Shown: positions 7,721 through 18,421 of the stretch, piece by piece
Position numbering within the stretch: position 1 is the stretch's first letter
Layout: each line of letters opens with the position of its first letter
Assembly: GCA_030674155.1 (NCBI GenBank)
Contig: CM060322.1
Coordinates: forward strand, 64,670,824 to 64,690,823
DNA length: 20,000 nucleotides
From: Stramonita haemastoma
Lineage: Eukaryota > Mollusca > Gastropoda > Neogastropoda > Muricidae
Direction: 5' to 3'
Made by a program: the position numbers and the translations under genes
Notes under the pieces: model-generated
Told to the model about the DNA's origin: nothing
The model's input: the letters and a program-made list of their open reading frames with translations, nothing else
Databases searched by the model: none

Positions 7721-7935
7721 ACTTGTATTACAGCATGATGATCAATGGTGATGGGGATGATCTAATGATGCTGCTATGGAATTGCATCTGCTTTGAGACT
7801 ACTTGACAGGGTTGTACTCAACGCTTTCTGTCATAATATATCCCGGCATCAACCGGGCCCCGAGAGAAATAGACACCTGCAGTGTTGGTCAGGTAATTTG
7901 AGCAGCACTTTCAAATTCGCATCTGTAATGTGGAT

Positions 7936-8215
7936 GTGACGGAATAGCTCAGTGATCAGAACGCTCGCTTTCCCCAAGTCGTCAAGTAGCGTGGACTGTG
8001 GTTACCAGTTCGATGGGTGACCGTTTGCGCGCTTTGGCTTCAGTACGGTCCCCCAGTTCACCCAGGTGTAAATGGGTACCTGCCCTCTTTAGGGATAGGG
8101 AAGGTAAAGCAGCGAGGGAGAGGAGGTGGGCGCCGCCCTCAATATGCTGGTCCCTAGAGAAGCTGAGGTCTCTGATGCCTTGCTTCCCTACAACCGCCTA
8201 GGTTATGGGACACCT
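7936..8215 (+). mobile_element. SINE family A, copy 4, full length (left half of a dimer)
   Basis: The head GACGGAATAGCTCAGTGATC contains box A TAGCTCAGTGA (7945-7955). The 5S-like box C appears as GTTCGATGGGTGACCG (8008-8023). The body and the end at GGTTATGGGACACC follow. The 3' end joins the next copy without the usual TTTACC tail. Confidence 0.78.
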
Positions 8216-8480
8216 TTTCCTCAAGCTAAGATGAAACAGAATTGAGCGTGGTTACCAAGTAGATGAGTGACTGTTTGCCATCCTTGGCTTCAGTACAGTC
8301 CCCCAGTTCACCCAGCTGTAAATGGGTACCTGCCCTCTTTAGGGTCAGGAAAGGTAAAGCAGCAAGGGAGAGAAGATGGGCGCCGCCCTCAGTATGCTGG
8401 TCCCTGGAAAAACTGAGGCCTCTGACATCTCGCTTCCCAACAATCGCATAGGTTTTGGGAATAGCTTTACCTTTTACACT
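8216..8480 (+). mobile_element. SINE family A, copy 5, headless (right half of a dimer)
   Basis: Begins at TCAAGCTAAGATG, exactly where the 5S-like part starts in the full copy at 3598, so the tRNA-like head is missing. Its box C is diverged (AGATGAGTGACTG). The body is intact and ends with GGTTTTGGGAATAGC and a TTTACCTTTTAC tail. With its neighbour it forms a head-to-tail dimer. Confidence 0.72.
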
Positions 8481-8659
8481 CTACCTGAGCTACTAAGTTA
8501 CAGTGCGGGGCCATTTTTAGCTTGTGGCTTCATGGCATTCTGCCACTGATAACTCGCCGTGGACTTCAGGCTTCGAAGATGTGGTAGAACAAGACTGTGC
8601 TGTGAGATAAGACCGGAATGAGGGACGTAGAAAGAACAGTTTTGGACGTGACAGAAGGA

Positions 8660-8856
8660 CGCAGGCTGAACATCTTGCGCACACGTTAAATCCTGTTCCG
8701 CTTTTCGAAAGAGTAGGTCATTGTGTGCCAGTGGGGACAGATGACAAATTTTACAAAACTGCATACACACGGGGACTGGATGTAAAAAAAATACACATTA
8801 GTGCTTATTGCATTATCCTCCATTATCCTCAATGTAGAAGAATAAATAAATAATTA
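8660..8856 (+). mobile_element. SINE family C, copy 3, 5' truncated
   Basis: Starts inside the element at CTGAACATCTTGCGCACACG, continues with GTTAAATCCTGTTCCGC and the 3' part. A 10-bp unit, CATTATCCTC, is duplicated (8811-8830), then an (AATA)n tail. It has no promoter boxes. Confidence 0.72.
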
Positions 8857-9345
8857 AATATTAGAAATCAGTGAAGGAAAAATGAATAATACAAGAAACA
8901 AAGAAAATAGGAAAATGGGAAAAGATGAACGAAAAAACAACAACAAAAAACAAAGAAAGGAAAAAGAAATTGAACAATGAGTGACAGTAACACGAAAAAA
9001 GAATAAATGGGAAAATGAATCAAGGAAAAAAATCATCAAAAGAAAAAAAAGAGAAATAAACGAAAGGAATGAATAAAGAAAGAAAAATAGACAAGAAAAA
9101 AAATGGATGAAAGAATAAACGAAGGGGAAAAAGAGAAAAACAAGAAAGCTAAAACATGGGGGAAAGTGAATCGAAATAATACAGGAAAAAATAAAGAAAT
9201 AAAAACAGAAAATTTCAATAACAAAGGAAAAGAAAACAAAAGAAAAGAAGAAAAGAAAGAAATAAGGGATGAACAAATTTTAAAAAATAGAAAATAAGCA
9301 ATAACGAAAGAAAGAAAGACAAACAAACAGATAATATAATAGAAT
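8857..9345. other. A-rich, purine-rich low-complexity sequence
   Basis: About 490 bp made almost only of A and G with scattered T (GAAAGAAAA-like). The minus strand is a long phenylalanine-, serine- and leucine-rich open frame, which reflects composition. No gene or repeat family is seen. Confidence 0.7.
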
Positions 9346-9471
9346 TCAATACAATAACTCTTTCTTCTTACTAGTCGTGTTATCGCTCTCTCCATTGCAG
9401 CTTAAGGTCAAAAGTATAATAACTGTACTTTTCCTACATAAGAGGATGCACAGAATTGAGACAGTCTTCTT

Positions 9472-9500
9472 AACACACACACACACACACACCAACACAC

Positions 9501-9558
<58 letters not shown>

Positions 9559-9605
9559 ACCACACAACACACACACACACTCACTCACTCACTCACTCAC
9601 TCACT

Positions 9606-9688
<83 letters not shown>

Positions 9689-9710
9689 CACACACACACA
9701 CACACACACA
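9472..9710. repeat. Compound (CA)n and (ACTC)n microsatellite
   Basis: CA blocks separated by short interruptions and by eight ACTC units near 9578-9610. It merges with the tandem repeat on its right. Confidence 0.95.
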
Positions 9711-9811
9711 CCAGAAGAGAATAAAATAGCAGCTTACCACACAGAAGAAAATCTTCTAGTATATTGACTGCAAGGTTATTTATACTAATGGGAAAAATTC
9801 AATTAAAAAAC

Positions 9812-9883
<72 letters not shown>

Positions 9884-9983
9884 AGAAGAGAATAAAATAG
9901 CAGCTTACCACACAGAAGAAAATCAGCTAGTATATTCACTTGCAAGGTTATTTATACTGAGGGGAAATTTTCAATTAAAAAAC

Positions 9984-10038
<55 letters not shown>

Positions 10039-10145
10039 CAGAAGAGAATAAAATAGCAGCTTACCACACAGAAGAAAATGTGCTGGTATATTAACTTGCA
10101 AGGTTATTTATACTAAGGGGCAAAATTCAATTAAAAAAAACAAGC
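9711..10145. repeat. Three-unit tandem repeat with embedded CA tracts
   Basis: Three cores of about 103-108 bp start at 9711, 9882 and 10038 with CCAGAAGAGAATAAAATAGC. Each ends with TTCAATTAAAAA and a few more A before CAA, and they differ at only a few positions. They are separated by CA tracts of about 68 and 52 bp, giving periods of 171 and 156 bp. The last core is followed by only six CA units. The order core-CA-core-CA-core indicates unit duplication followed by slippage in each CA tract. Confidence 0.92.
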
Positions 10146-10375
10146 CACACACACACATTTGCACAGAAAAAAAAACAGGCCAACAACAAAAGCACAAAAA
10201 CAATTTGATATAATTCGTGATCATCTGTCTTTTGAACTTCAAGAAAAAGGAAGAAAAAAAAAAGAAACACAAAAGGACTAGAGCTACAGATGGCGAAAAG
10301 TAACTTTCACAGAGGAGAACATAACCCAGATCACTATCAGAAGATAAGCAACAACAACAACAACAACAACAAAAA
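10146..10375. other. A-rich sequence with a (CAA)n tract
   Basis: Short CA tract, A-rich sequence, then eight CAA units (about 10347-10371) immediately before family C copy 4. The CAA tract may belong to the insertion site rather than to the element. Confidence 0.5.
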
Positions 10376-10662
10376 GGTGGCAGGACGGTTATGACGTTCA
10401 TCTGCCTAACAAGTAAACCATAAGATTCTTGGGTCGATTCCCAGCCTTACCCTTTCTTCCCAGTTTGACGAAAAAACTTAAATGAATGTCAAAGTCCTTC
10501 AGATGTGACTACAAACCAAAGCCTTGTGTGCGAGTGCACTCAGAACATCTTCCACACACATTAAAAGCCCGTTTCATCATTTGGAAGAATAGACCATTTC
10601 ATGCCGGTAGGATAGATGACAATTTATTTTAATGCATGCACACAGGTGTCGTGTTTAGACAC
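10376..10662 (+). mobile_element. SINE family C, copy 4 (left arm of an inverted pair)
   Basis: The tRNA-like head has a T-arm-like block, TTGGGTCGATTCCCAG (about 10429-10444), then CCCTTTCTTCCCAGTTTGAC, the diverged core TCCTTCAGATGTGACTACAA, and CAGAACATCTTCC. It ends in GGTGTCGTGTTTAGACAC (10645-10662) instead of the TTATTCCATTATCC end of other C copies. Head and tail therefore define a second subfamily. Confidence 0.7.
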
Positions 10663-10711
10663 TGCCCTCGAAATCGGAATGCGGCTCCCTAAATGGTGGG
10701 AATTTTTTTTA

Positions 10712-10816
10712 TGCCACTTTATGTCGCAGCAGATTTCTCTGCGTGAAATTCGGGCTGCTCTCCCCGGTGAGAGCGCGTCGCCACAAGTGCAGCGCCTACC
10801 CATTATTTTTTTGTTC
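10712..10816 (-). mobile_element. SINE family B, 3' fragment
   Basis: Reverse complement of the 3' domain of the B element at 1660-1765. Shared blocks are GCAGATTTCTCTGCGTGAAA, GGGCTGCTCTCCCC and GCAGCGCCTACCCATT. No tRNA head is present. It sits in the loop between the two inverted C elements. Confidence 0.72.
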
Positions 10817-10828
10817 CCCTCAGGGATG

Positions 10829-11130
10829 GTGTCTAAACACGACACCTGTATGCATGCTGTTTTTTTTATATATAATTTTGTCATCCGCTCCTACCGGCAC
10901 ACGATGGCCCGCTCTTCCGAAAGGCGGAGCGGGATTTTAACGTGTGCGCAAGATGTTCTGCGTGCGTTCGCACACGGAACCTCGGTTTGTAGTCTCAACC
11001 AAATGACTTTAACATTCAGTTCGATTTTTTCGTCAAACTGGGAAGAAAGGGCGAGCTGGGTACGAACCCAGAAACTCGCGGTTTACATATTGTGTAGGCG
11101 AACGTCTTAACCATCCTGTCACCCTCCTTC
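10829..11130 (-). mobile_element. SINE family C, copy 5 (right arm of an inverted pair)
   Basis: On the minus strand it carries a tRNA-like head whose T-arm CTGGGTTCGTACCCAG (about 11058-11073) pairs perfectly. CCCTTTCTTCCCAGTTTGAC, the core and CGCAGAACATCTTGCGCACA follow, and it ends at GGTGTCGTGTTTAGACAC (10846-10829). It is the better preserved partner of the copy at 10376. Confidence 0.75.
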
Positions 11131-11665
<535 letters not shown>

Positions 11666-11833
11666 AAAGAAAAAACAAAAACAAAAAAAACAAAAAAAAA
11701 CAAAGCGGGGAAAAAACATTTCACCAACATTAATTAACTAACATGATTTCAACAGCCTTAAAAATAAAATATGCCTATAGAAAACACAAGCAACAACACT
11801 AACAACGACAAAAAAAACACACTAAAAAGTCAC

Positions 11834-12012
<179 letters not shown>

Positions 12013-12658
12013 TGCATACATATGCACACAGTTCGCGCGTTCGTCCACACAGCACGTATGCACGTACGCGCATGCACGCATTTAAAGTTTTATATAAAAA
12101 AAAACATATGGTGTCACACAAACAGCTTATATCAGTTACAATGTCATTAATACCATTATTTAAGACTGAAAGAAAACAATCCATGAAAAGTCAATAAGCA
12201 AGTTATGTCAGATTACAATATCTCCATACTTCAGTTCATGCATTATGTATTAGAAGGAAGAAAAGAAAAAACAACAAACGCAACAATACCATATGATAAT
12301 ACCCATCACCACTGAGAGGGAAAAACACTAACAAATATACAAACAAATAAGCAAAAAACAAACAAACAAAAACAACAAAAAACCAAACAGACAAAATAAA
12401 CAAAAACAATAAAGGAGAGGGGGGGGGTGGGAACGGATGGGGTGGGGGTATCAAGGAGGAAGGGGGAAAACACAAACAAGAAAAGGAAGAATTATAGTAA
12501 TGATTTATGATTATATTAATATTTTTTTAAAAACCTACACATACGAACAAAAACAAAAACACAAATAAAGCAACAACAACAACAACAACAAAAATGGAAA
12601 AAAAGAAAGAAAAGGCCTTATCCAGTAACCAAAGTAATATAAATTTAATAGTGCTAAT
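12013..12658. other. A-rich sequence, no gene seen
   Basis: A-rich low-complexity DNA with CAAA and CAA tracts (12355-12410 and 12567-12592) and a G-rich stretch at 12416-12470. No splice-bounded exon and no family A to E copy. Confidence 0.5.
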
Positions 12659-12716
12659 AGTGTGTGTGTGTGCGCGCGCGCGCGCGCGCGAGCCCGTGCG
12701 TGCGTGCGTGCGCGCG
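12659..12716. repeat. (TG)n/(CG)n/(TGCG)n tract
   Basis: Six TG units, about ten CG units, a short break, then TGCG units and CGCG. A second short Z-DNA-prone tract. Confidence 0.92.
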
Positions 12717-13004
12717 AACTCCACGCCACCAGCCACGTAACGTGACCCTTATCTTTTGAAATGGGTCAGTGGAGGAAACAAGGGGGGTGGGGGAGATGAT
12801 GATGGGTGGGTGAACAAGAGGCTGGGTAGGGGAAGGGGTGATGGTAGTAGTGTTGGTGATGGTGGTAGAGGTTAGAAGTCTATCTCTGACACCTTTGTAC
12901 TTTCTTAGCCAAGGAGAATGTCCCAATCACTTCAGTGAAAGTACATGTTCGTTCTTTTACACGTGGCTGCTGATTGGTGGTCTAGAAGTAAGACACTCAT
13001 CTTA
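12717..13004. other. Single-copy sequence, no gene seen
   Basis: Contains a G-rich ATGGTGG-like segment (about 12780-12870) with no recognisable coding or repeat content. Confidence 0.4.
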
Positions 13005-13232
13005 ATAAGTCCTTCGGATGAGCCGAGGCCCCGTGTGTGAACGCACGCAGAACACCTTGCGCACACGTTAAATCCTGTTCCGCTTTTCGTAAGAGTAGGC
13101 CATTGTATGTCGGTGGGAACAGATGACATTTACAAAACTGCATACACATGGGACTGGATGTTAAAAAAAAAAGGCACATGAGTGCTTATTCCATTATCCT
13201 CGATATAAAAGAATAAAAGAAAAAAAAAGGAA
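13005..13232 (+). mobile_element. SINE family C, copy 6, 5' truncated
   Basis: Starts at AAGTCCTTCGGATGAG, with 8 bases of the core missing just after it (the ACTATAAA segment). CGCAGAACACCTTGCGCACA, GTTAAATCCTGTTCCGC and the common 3' end TTATTCCATTATCCTCGA follow. The tail is AAAAGAA-like. The head is missing or unrecognisable. Confidence 0.75.
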
Positions 13233-13251
13233 GACAGAAAGAAAGAAAAAA

Positions 13252-13372
13252 GCCAAGAAGTCCCAGTTTGAATCCAAACTGTTCTCCCCATCCTCTAGGC
13301 CTTGAGTGGTGGTCTGGGTGTAAGTCTTTTGGGTAAAAACGATTAACCGAGGTATCGTCAGTATAAATAGCA
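13252..13372 (+). mobile_element. SINE family B, head and core fragment
   Basis: AGTTTGAATCCAAACT is a T-arm-like hairpin. CTCCCCATCCTCTAGGCC, TGAGTGGTGGTCTGGG and GATTAACCGAGG follow the order of the B element at 1400-1535. The 3' half is absent. Confidence 0.62.
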
Positions 13373-13850
13373 TCCCCGCTTTCTGAAAGTTATGTACTAG
13401 GAATTTCCTCTTTTCTATCCCTCTTTTTTTGTTTCTTCCTTGTTCCTTTTCTTCCTGTCACCTTCCTCTTGTCTATTTTTTGCCTTCTCAATCAATTTTT
13501 CCTGCACTTTTTTCTGCAGATAGACATAAAAGATAGTTTAATGCCATGCCAAAGTGGGGTACGCTGGCCCAGTTTGTCAGACACTTAACGGCAGCACAAC
13601 TCGATGTTGCCCAACAAAATTTTAATGACAGACAACGTAGTTGCTGTCTGAGTATACAAAGAAGAAGAAGAAACACAGATGAGAACGATTTATTATTGTA
13701 TAAGCTCTATTTGCCATTTCCCCTGAAGTATAGATCTTTGGGAATTCTTCCGTCTGGCATTTAGGATACATGACATAGTCAGTGTTGAAGTTACACAGGC
13801 ACTTCAAGTGCAGATGTACGAAATCCTATTATCAGCTAGGTCTTTTTTTC
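13373..13850 (+). other. Mostly unrecognised; possible retroposon 3' end with (AAG)n near 13660
   Basis: T-rich start, then 13545-13675 reading through GTTGCTGTCTGAGTATACAA into four GAA units. Several animal SINEs end in such AAG tails, but only one copy is present, so this is a weak suggestion. Short open frames here have no supporting features. Confidence 0.25.
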
Positions 13851-13878
13851 TTCCTCTTTTTTTTCTTTTTTTTTTTTT

Positions 13879-13909
<31 letters not shown>

Positions 13910-13913
13910 GGGG
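13851..13913. repeat. Poly(T)-poly(G) tract
   Basis: T-rich sequence with 23 uninterrupted T (13866-13888) followed directly by 25 G (13889-13913). The exact lengths are unreliable in any assembly. Confidence 0.9.
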
Positions 13914-14185
13914 CTCCCACAGCTAGAGCTTTAAAGTGCGAGATTTTGTGTATGTGACCGTTGGCCCAATGTATAATATGTCATGATTTGACCTGCACTT
14001 TTACACAAAACCATCTGTATTTCTTATCTTTTCTTCTCGAGGCCAAATTCAGTTTAATTTTGGACTTTTTAAAATCTGATTTGGTTTGGTTTTCTCTTAA
14101 AACAATCAGAAGTCTAGATGTAATGATAAGAATACTGCATCACATATTGTAGACAATGGGTAAGTGGGTGCATGCACGTGAATGA
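13914..14185. other. Single-copy sequence, no gene seen
   Basis: T-rich, with no repeat family and no splice-bounded frame. Confidence 0.4.
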
Positions 14186-14250
14186 ATGTGGTGTGTGTGT
14201 TGTGTTTGTTTTGTTTGTGTTGTGTTGTGTGTTTATGCGTGTGTGTGTCT

Positions 14251-14318
<68 letters not shown>

Positions 14319-14378
14319 GTGGTGTGTGTGTGTGTGTGTTGTGTGTGTGTGTGTGTGTGTGTTGTGGTGTGTTGTGTC
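14186..14378. repeat. (TG)n microsatellite with TTG interruptions
   Basis: TG units with TTGTG-type interruptions at both ends and a pure central block of about 30 units (14256-14313). Three overlapping Cys-Val frames are artefacts. Confidence 0.95.
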
Positions 14379-14536
14379 CCAGTTGTTTTTTCAGAAAATG
14401 TGCATAGTGACACTAATACAAGCCTAGCAGGAGTGAAGAAGTAATGGCAGCAGCAGCTGTAGGCTACTTGTTTTGTTGTGTTTAACTAAACATCATCTCT
14501 CGTGATGAACGGCTTTGATAGATTATCCTATTTTCT

Positions 14537-15064
14537 CTCATCTTCTTCTTCTTCTTTCTTCTCTTCTTCCTTCTCCTCTTCTTCTTTCTTCTCTTCTTCC
14601 TTCTCTTCTTTCTTCTTCTTTCTTCCTTCTCCTCTTCTTCTTCTTCTCCTCTTCTTCTTTCTTCTTCTCCTCTTCTTCTTTCTTCTTCCTTCTATTCTTC
14701 CTCTTTTTCTTATTCTTCTTCGCAATTCTTCTCCTTCATCATCATCCTATTTTTCTTCTTGGTCTTCTTCTTCTTATGTTTCTTATTCTTTTTCCTCATC
14801 CTCCTCCTTCTTCCTCTTCTTATTTTTCTTCTTTCTCTTCTTCTTCTCCTTTCTTCTTCTTCTTTCTTCTTCTTCTTCCTCCGCCTCTTCTTCTTTTTCT
14901 TAGTTTTCTTTCTCCTCCTCCTCTTCTTCGTCTTGTTCTTCTTCTTCTTATTCCTCCTCTTCCTCACCTTCCTTTTTCTCTCTTCTTCTTCTTCCTTCTT
15001 TTTCCTCCCCCTCCACCTCCTCCTTCTTTTTCCTCTTTCTTCTTCTTCTCCTCTTCTTCTCTTG
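14537..15064. repeat. 530-bp polypyrimidine tract ((TTC)n, (TCC)n mixed)
   Basis: Almost uninterrupted pyrimidines on the plus strand, mixing TTC, CTT, TCC and TTTC units, with rare purines. Serine-, phenylalanine- and leucine-rich open frames of up to about 200 codons on the plus strand, and lysine-, glutamate- and arginine-rich ones on the minus strand, follow from composition. The length and purity make triplex (H-DNA) structure plausible. Confidence 0.92.
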
Positions 15065-15447
15065 TCGAAGTTCCACCACGTTTTAACAAAACTTGCTCAG
15101 CAAAGTGATTAGGAACATCACTTCAGAACGTCAGAGATTTTTCAATAACATTTCATCAAATTAATTTAGAGAAATTGTATCCATAATCCATCTTCAAAGA
15201 TGATTGACATTTTTAGACTTTATTGACACTGATTTATCATCACGAGAATCCTGATGTGGTGTTGAATATTATGTGTCTTCATCATTTATCATTTTGTCTG
15301 AAATGTTTGTTGTTATGCTGCTTATGACTTTTTGTGAAGGAAGTTAGAAAACCAAAGTCTTATGAAAATAAAAACGAACAACCGCGTGATACTAAGGGGG
15401 AAAAACAGAATCCCACAAAAGAACAAAGCCTGTTTCATATTTACTTT

Positions 15448-15450
<3 letters not shown>
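15065..15450. other. Single-copy sequence, no gene seen
   Basis: AT-rich, with no repeat family or exon seen. Confidence 0.4.
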
Positions 15451-15530
<80 letters not shown>

Positions 15531-15650
15531 AGGGAGAGACAGAGACAGAGAGACAGAGAGAGACAGAGAGAGACAGAGACAGAGAGAGACAGAGACAGAG
15601 AGAGACAGAGAGACAGAGACAGAGACAGACAGAAAGAGAGAGAGAATCAG
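15451..15650. repeat. (AG)n and (ACAG)n microsatellite
   Basis: About 36 AG units, GGGA units, then mixed AGAC/AGAG units up to 15650, purine-rich throughout. Confidence 0.95.
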
Positions 15651-15810
15651 AATGACAATATGACAATGGTAATGGTAAAGGTTGAAGAATCAACATATTG
15701 GTATGTAAAATATTACAGTACGTGAACCAAAATTGACAACCAGGTCTTGTGAACCATGACCCCAATGATCATCTCTTGGACTCTGAACTTGAAGTTGACC
15801 TGGGAAATCG

Positions 15811-15811
<1 letters not shown>

Positions 15812-15888
<77 letters not shown>
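15812..15888. repeat. (AT)n microsatellite
   Basis: About 38 uninterrupted AT units. Self-complementary. Confidence 0.97.
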
Positions 15889-15891
<3 letters not shown>

Positions 15892-16870
15892 CACCATTAA
15901 TTCACCATATGCCGCCGAGATTTGAACCCCACGACTTCATGGAAGTACTATCTGAAAACAAATATTTAAAATATGTTGGCTGTGCAGGTCATTGCAAACA
16001 TTGCAACCACTGCCACAGTGCCTGTACCTGGGAAGAGCGTGTTGGCTCCCCTTGTGTCTTACTCTGTTCTTCTGCTTCAAACTCTTATGTGAACATCTCT
16101 TGTTTAAGACAATAAAGTATTCATTTTGTAGTTTGCATGTAATGCATGGCTTTTACCGTGTTTCTGTATCTCTTTCTGGGTCCATATCATTTTTTTCATT
16201 CATTTATAAAGTATATCCAATTTACACTTGCATTTGAGTTTGAAGAAGAACCATAACCACCATATTGTTTATAGCCCTACCGACCACAAAAGCCATATCA
16301 GGGCTGTCGCCTCATTCAGTTTCAGTGGCTCCAGTAACTTTCAACTTCAGGTTCAAAACCAACACGTCTTAATACTTTCAAATATCTAACTTGAAGAAGA
16401 AAGAAAAGATTCAAGACAGACAGACACAAAAGACGAAAGTATTTCCATAAACACAAGAGTAAATAAAGGATTAAACAAGAACACTCCACAAAAAACAAAG
16501 TTATCATACAAGAGTTTTTAATGAAAAGAATGTAAGCTTGTTTTCTCACTGGAATGGCAACTTGGTAGGCTTTGGCAGACACACTATCTACAAGCACATA
16601 TCAAAGCAAACATTGCATTATGCTTATATCGTTCACACACTCTCATCAACACAAACAGGATCACATAACATCCCCACGAAAATGTTAACAACATCATCAT
16701 CACCCCATTGCGCTTTGTTTCTTTAACATGTACACAAGTTATACACTTTTCAACAGTTCACTGCATCTTTTTTTTTTCATACGTAGTTTATACATTTAAA
16801 CTACTTAACCATGCGTAATCAACTAAAACAAACACCGCATTTTGATGACCTTACAATTTATACCAAACAT
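15889..16870. other. AT-rich single-copy sequence, no gene established
   Basis: Nearly 1 kb without a recognised repeat or exon. Near 15912 the minus strand reads GGGGTTCAAATCTCGGC, a box-B-like string that may be all that is left of a tRNA-derived element. A frame covering 15900-16115 is cysteine-rich but lacks any matching splice sites or recognisable motif. AATAAAG at 16109 could be a polyadenylation signal, but no transcript can be tied to it. Confidence 0.35.
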
Positions 16871-16871
16871 T

Positions 16872-16914
16872 ACACACACACACACATACACACACACACA
16901 CACACATACACACA

Positions 16915-16968
<54 letters not shown>
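16872..16968. repeat. (CA)n microsatellite
   Basis: About 45 CA units with TA and CCA interruptions. Confidence 0.95.
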
Positions 16969-17104
16969 GCACACAGTCATGATGTTAGGATTTCATAAAA
17001 CTTGGGTCCAAGGACAGCGGAACTCTGCTTTGCTCCCTCCGTCCCTCCCCTTCCCCTCTCTCAACATAAAACGGGCTGGTCAACACAACAGGCTATAGCT
17101 ACAG

Positions 17105-17285
17105 GTAAGAAAAGGTCAAGGTGTCCCATAACCTGTGAGGTTGTAGGGAAGCGAGGCGTCAGAGACCTCAGCTTCTCTAGGGGCCAGCATATTGAGGGCG
17201 GCACCCATCTCCTCTCCCTCGCTGCTTTACCTTCCCTGTCCCTAAAGAGGGCAGGTACCCGTTTACAGCTGGGTGAACATGTGGC
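17105..17285 (-). mobile_element. SINE family A, copy 6, 5' truncated
   Basis: On the minus strand it begins at TTCACCCAGCTGTAAACGGG, after the 5S-like segment. It carries the body (TACCTGCCC, GGTAAAGCAGCGAGGGAGAG, TGAGGTCTCTGACGCCTCGC) and ends at GGTTATGGGACACC with a TTTTC-rich tail near 17110. It has no promoter boxes. Confidence 0.78.
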
Positions 17286-17469
17286 TGGCAGCAACTACCA
17301 ACAAATGGCTTAGAGAAGGACCTGGAAACTGACAGCGGACATTTCTGTTTTATATAATAACCAATGTTACATCCTGCCACACAGACCACTGTGTCACTGT
17401 GCTCATTCCACCAAATTATCAACCAACCATGTCAAAAATATCGTGAATAAAGAAAACAAAAAAAAACCT

Positions 17470-17711
17470 GTCTCTGATTCAGTGGCCCAGGTTGCTCTAG
17501 TCTCATGGTGACCTCAGTTTAGGTTTCTCAAGCATGACTGTGTCTGTGGTATAAGTTTGTATTGAAAGCTTTAGGGGTTGCAGGTTCATGGGAGAGGGTT
17601 GTTGGAGGGTTCTTGTAATGGCTTCCCACCCCAGGTGGGCATCTCACTCAGTCTGGCTCCACAACTGAGCTATCACTGTCGTCAGTAGGCAGATATGTAG
17701 GTGGTATCCTG
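17470..17711 (-). repeat. Interspersed repeat family E, copy 2
   Basis: Minus-strand partner of 7482-7720. The two agree over the whole 240 bp with scattered substitutions and small indels and end at matching points. On the minus strand the E sequence is followed by eight or nine T, the only hint of a tail or terminator. Confidence 0.65.
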
Positions 17712-18157
17712 AATTTTAACCCACACATCAAACTCTGAATTCTTCACACACTTTACTATCACACTCACATGCGTTACAATACACTTCTTAGTTCTCCCAC
17801 GTTTACAATTACCGATACACTCTGATTGAATTTCTCATACATTTTACAATGATACTCACACAGATTATGATACAGCTCACTTCCTTTACAATTACACTCA
17901 CACTTGACAAAACACTGCCCCCACTCTTCTCTCCCTCCCACTTAAACCTCCCCGATTTATGCAAAGTCACATTTCTACCACTACATACCTAGCTCACAAT
18001 GTGCTAACAATGTCCAATGTGACTTGTACCAACAAATGTTTCCTGAGAGTAAAACACGCATCAAGTTGATTCAAAAAGAACATTAAAAGCCATACATCTA
18101 TAAGCAGAGACAGCTGTCTTGGTATACCAGTAACTTTAGAGGCATCATAGCGTGCGC
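17712..18157. other. Single-copy sequence, ACTCACA-rich
   Basis: Loosely repeated TTACAAT, CACTCACA and similar words (17740-17910) suggest a decayed short-period repeat. No exon recognised. Confidence 0.4.
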
Positions 18158-18228
18158 ACGCACACACACACAGAGGAAACACACACAACACACACACAAA
18201 ACACACACAACCCCACACACTCATACAC

Positions 18229-18275
<47 letters not shown>

Positions 18276-18282
18276 CACACAC

Positions 18283-18358
<76 letters not shown>

Positions 18359-18421
18359 ACAAACAACACACACACAACCACACACACAGACCCACACACA
18401 CACACACACACACACACGCAC
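18158..18421. repeat. (CA)n microsatellite with short interruptions
   Basis: CA units interrupted by ACAAC, CCC and GAGG, the pure block covering about 18291-18357. Confidence 0.95.

Noticed and set aside
7467..7721. 84-codon minus-strand frame
   Set aside because: It lies exactly on repeat E, and the second copy does not preserve the frame in any obvious way.
9711..10145. Regularly spaced near-identical units, considered as a CRISPR array
   Set aside because: The repeated units are about 105 bp and the spacers are CA microsatellites. The host is clearly eukaryotic.
14502..15112. Serine-, phenylalanine- and leucine-rich frames up to about 200 codons, and Lys/Glu/Arg-rich frames opposite
   Set aside because: All frames are open because the tract is almost pure pyrimidine. 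There is no start context, domain or splice signal.
16322..16597. 91-codon minus-strand frame ending in VGFEPEVESYW
   Set aside because: The GFEP string is what a box-B-like GGTTTTGAACC gives on translation. There are no other gene signs.
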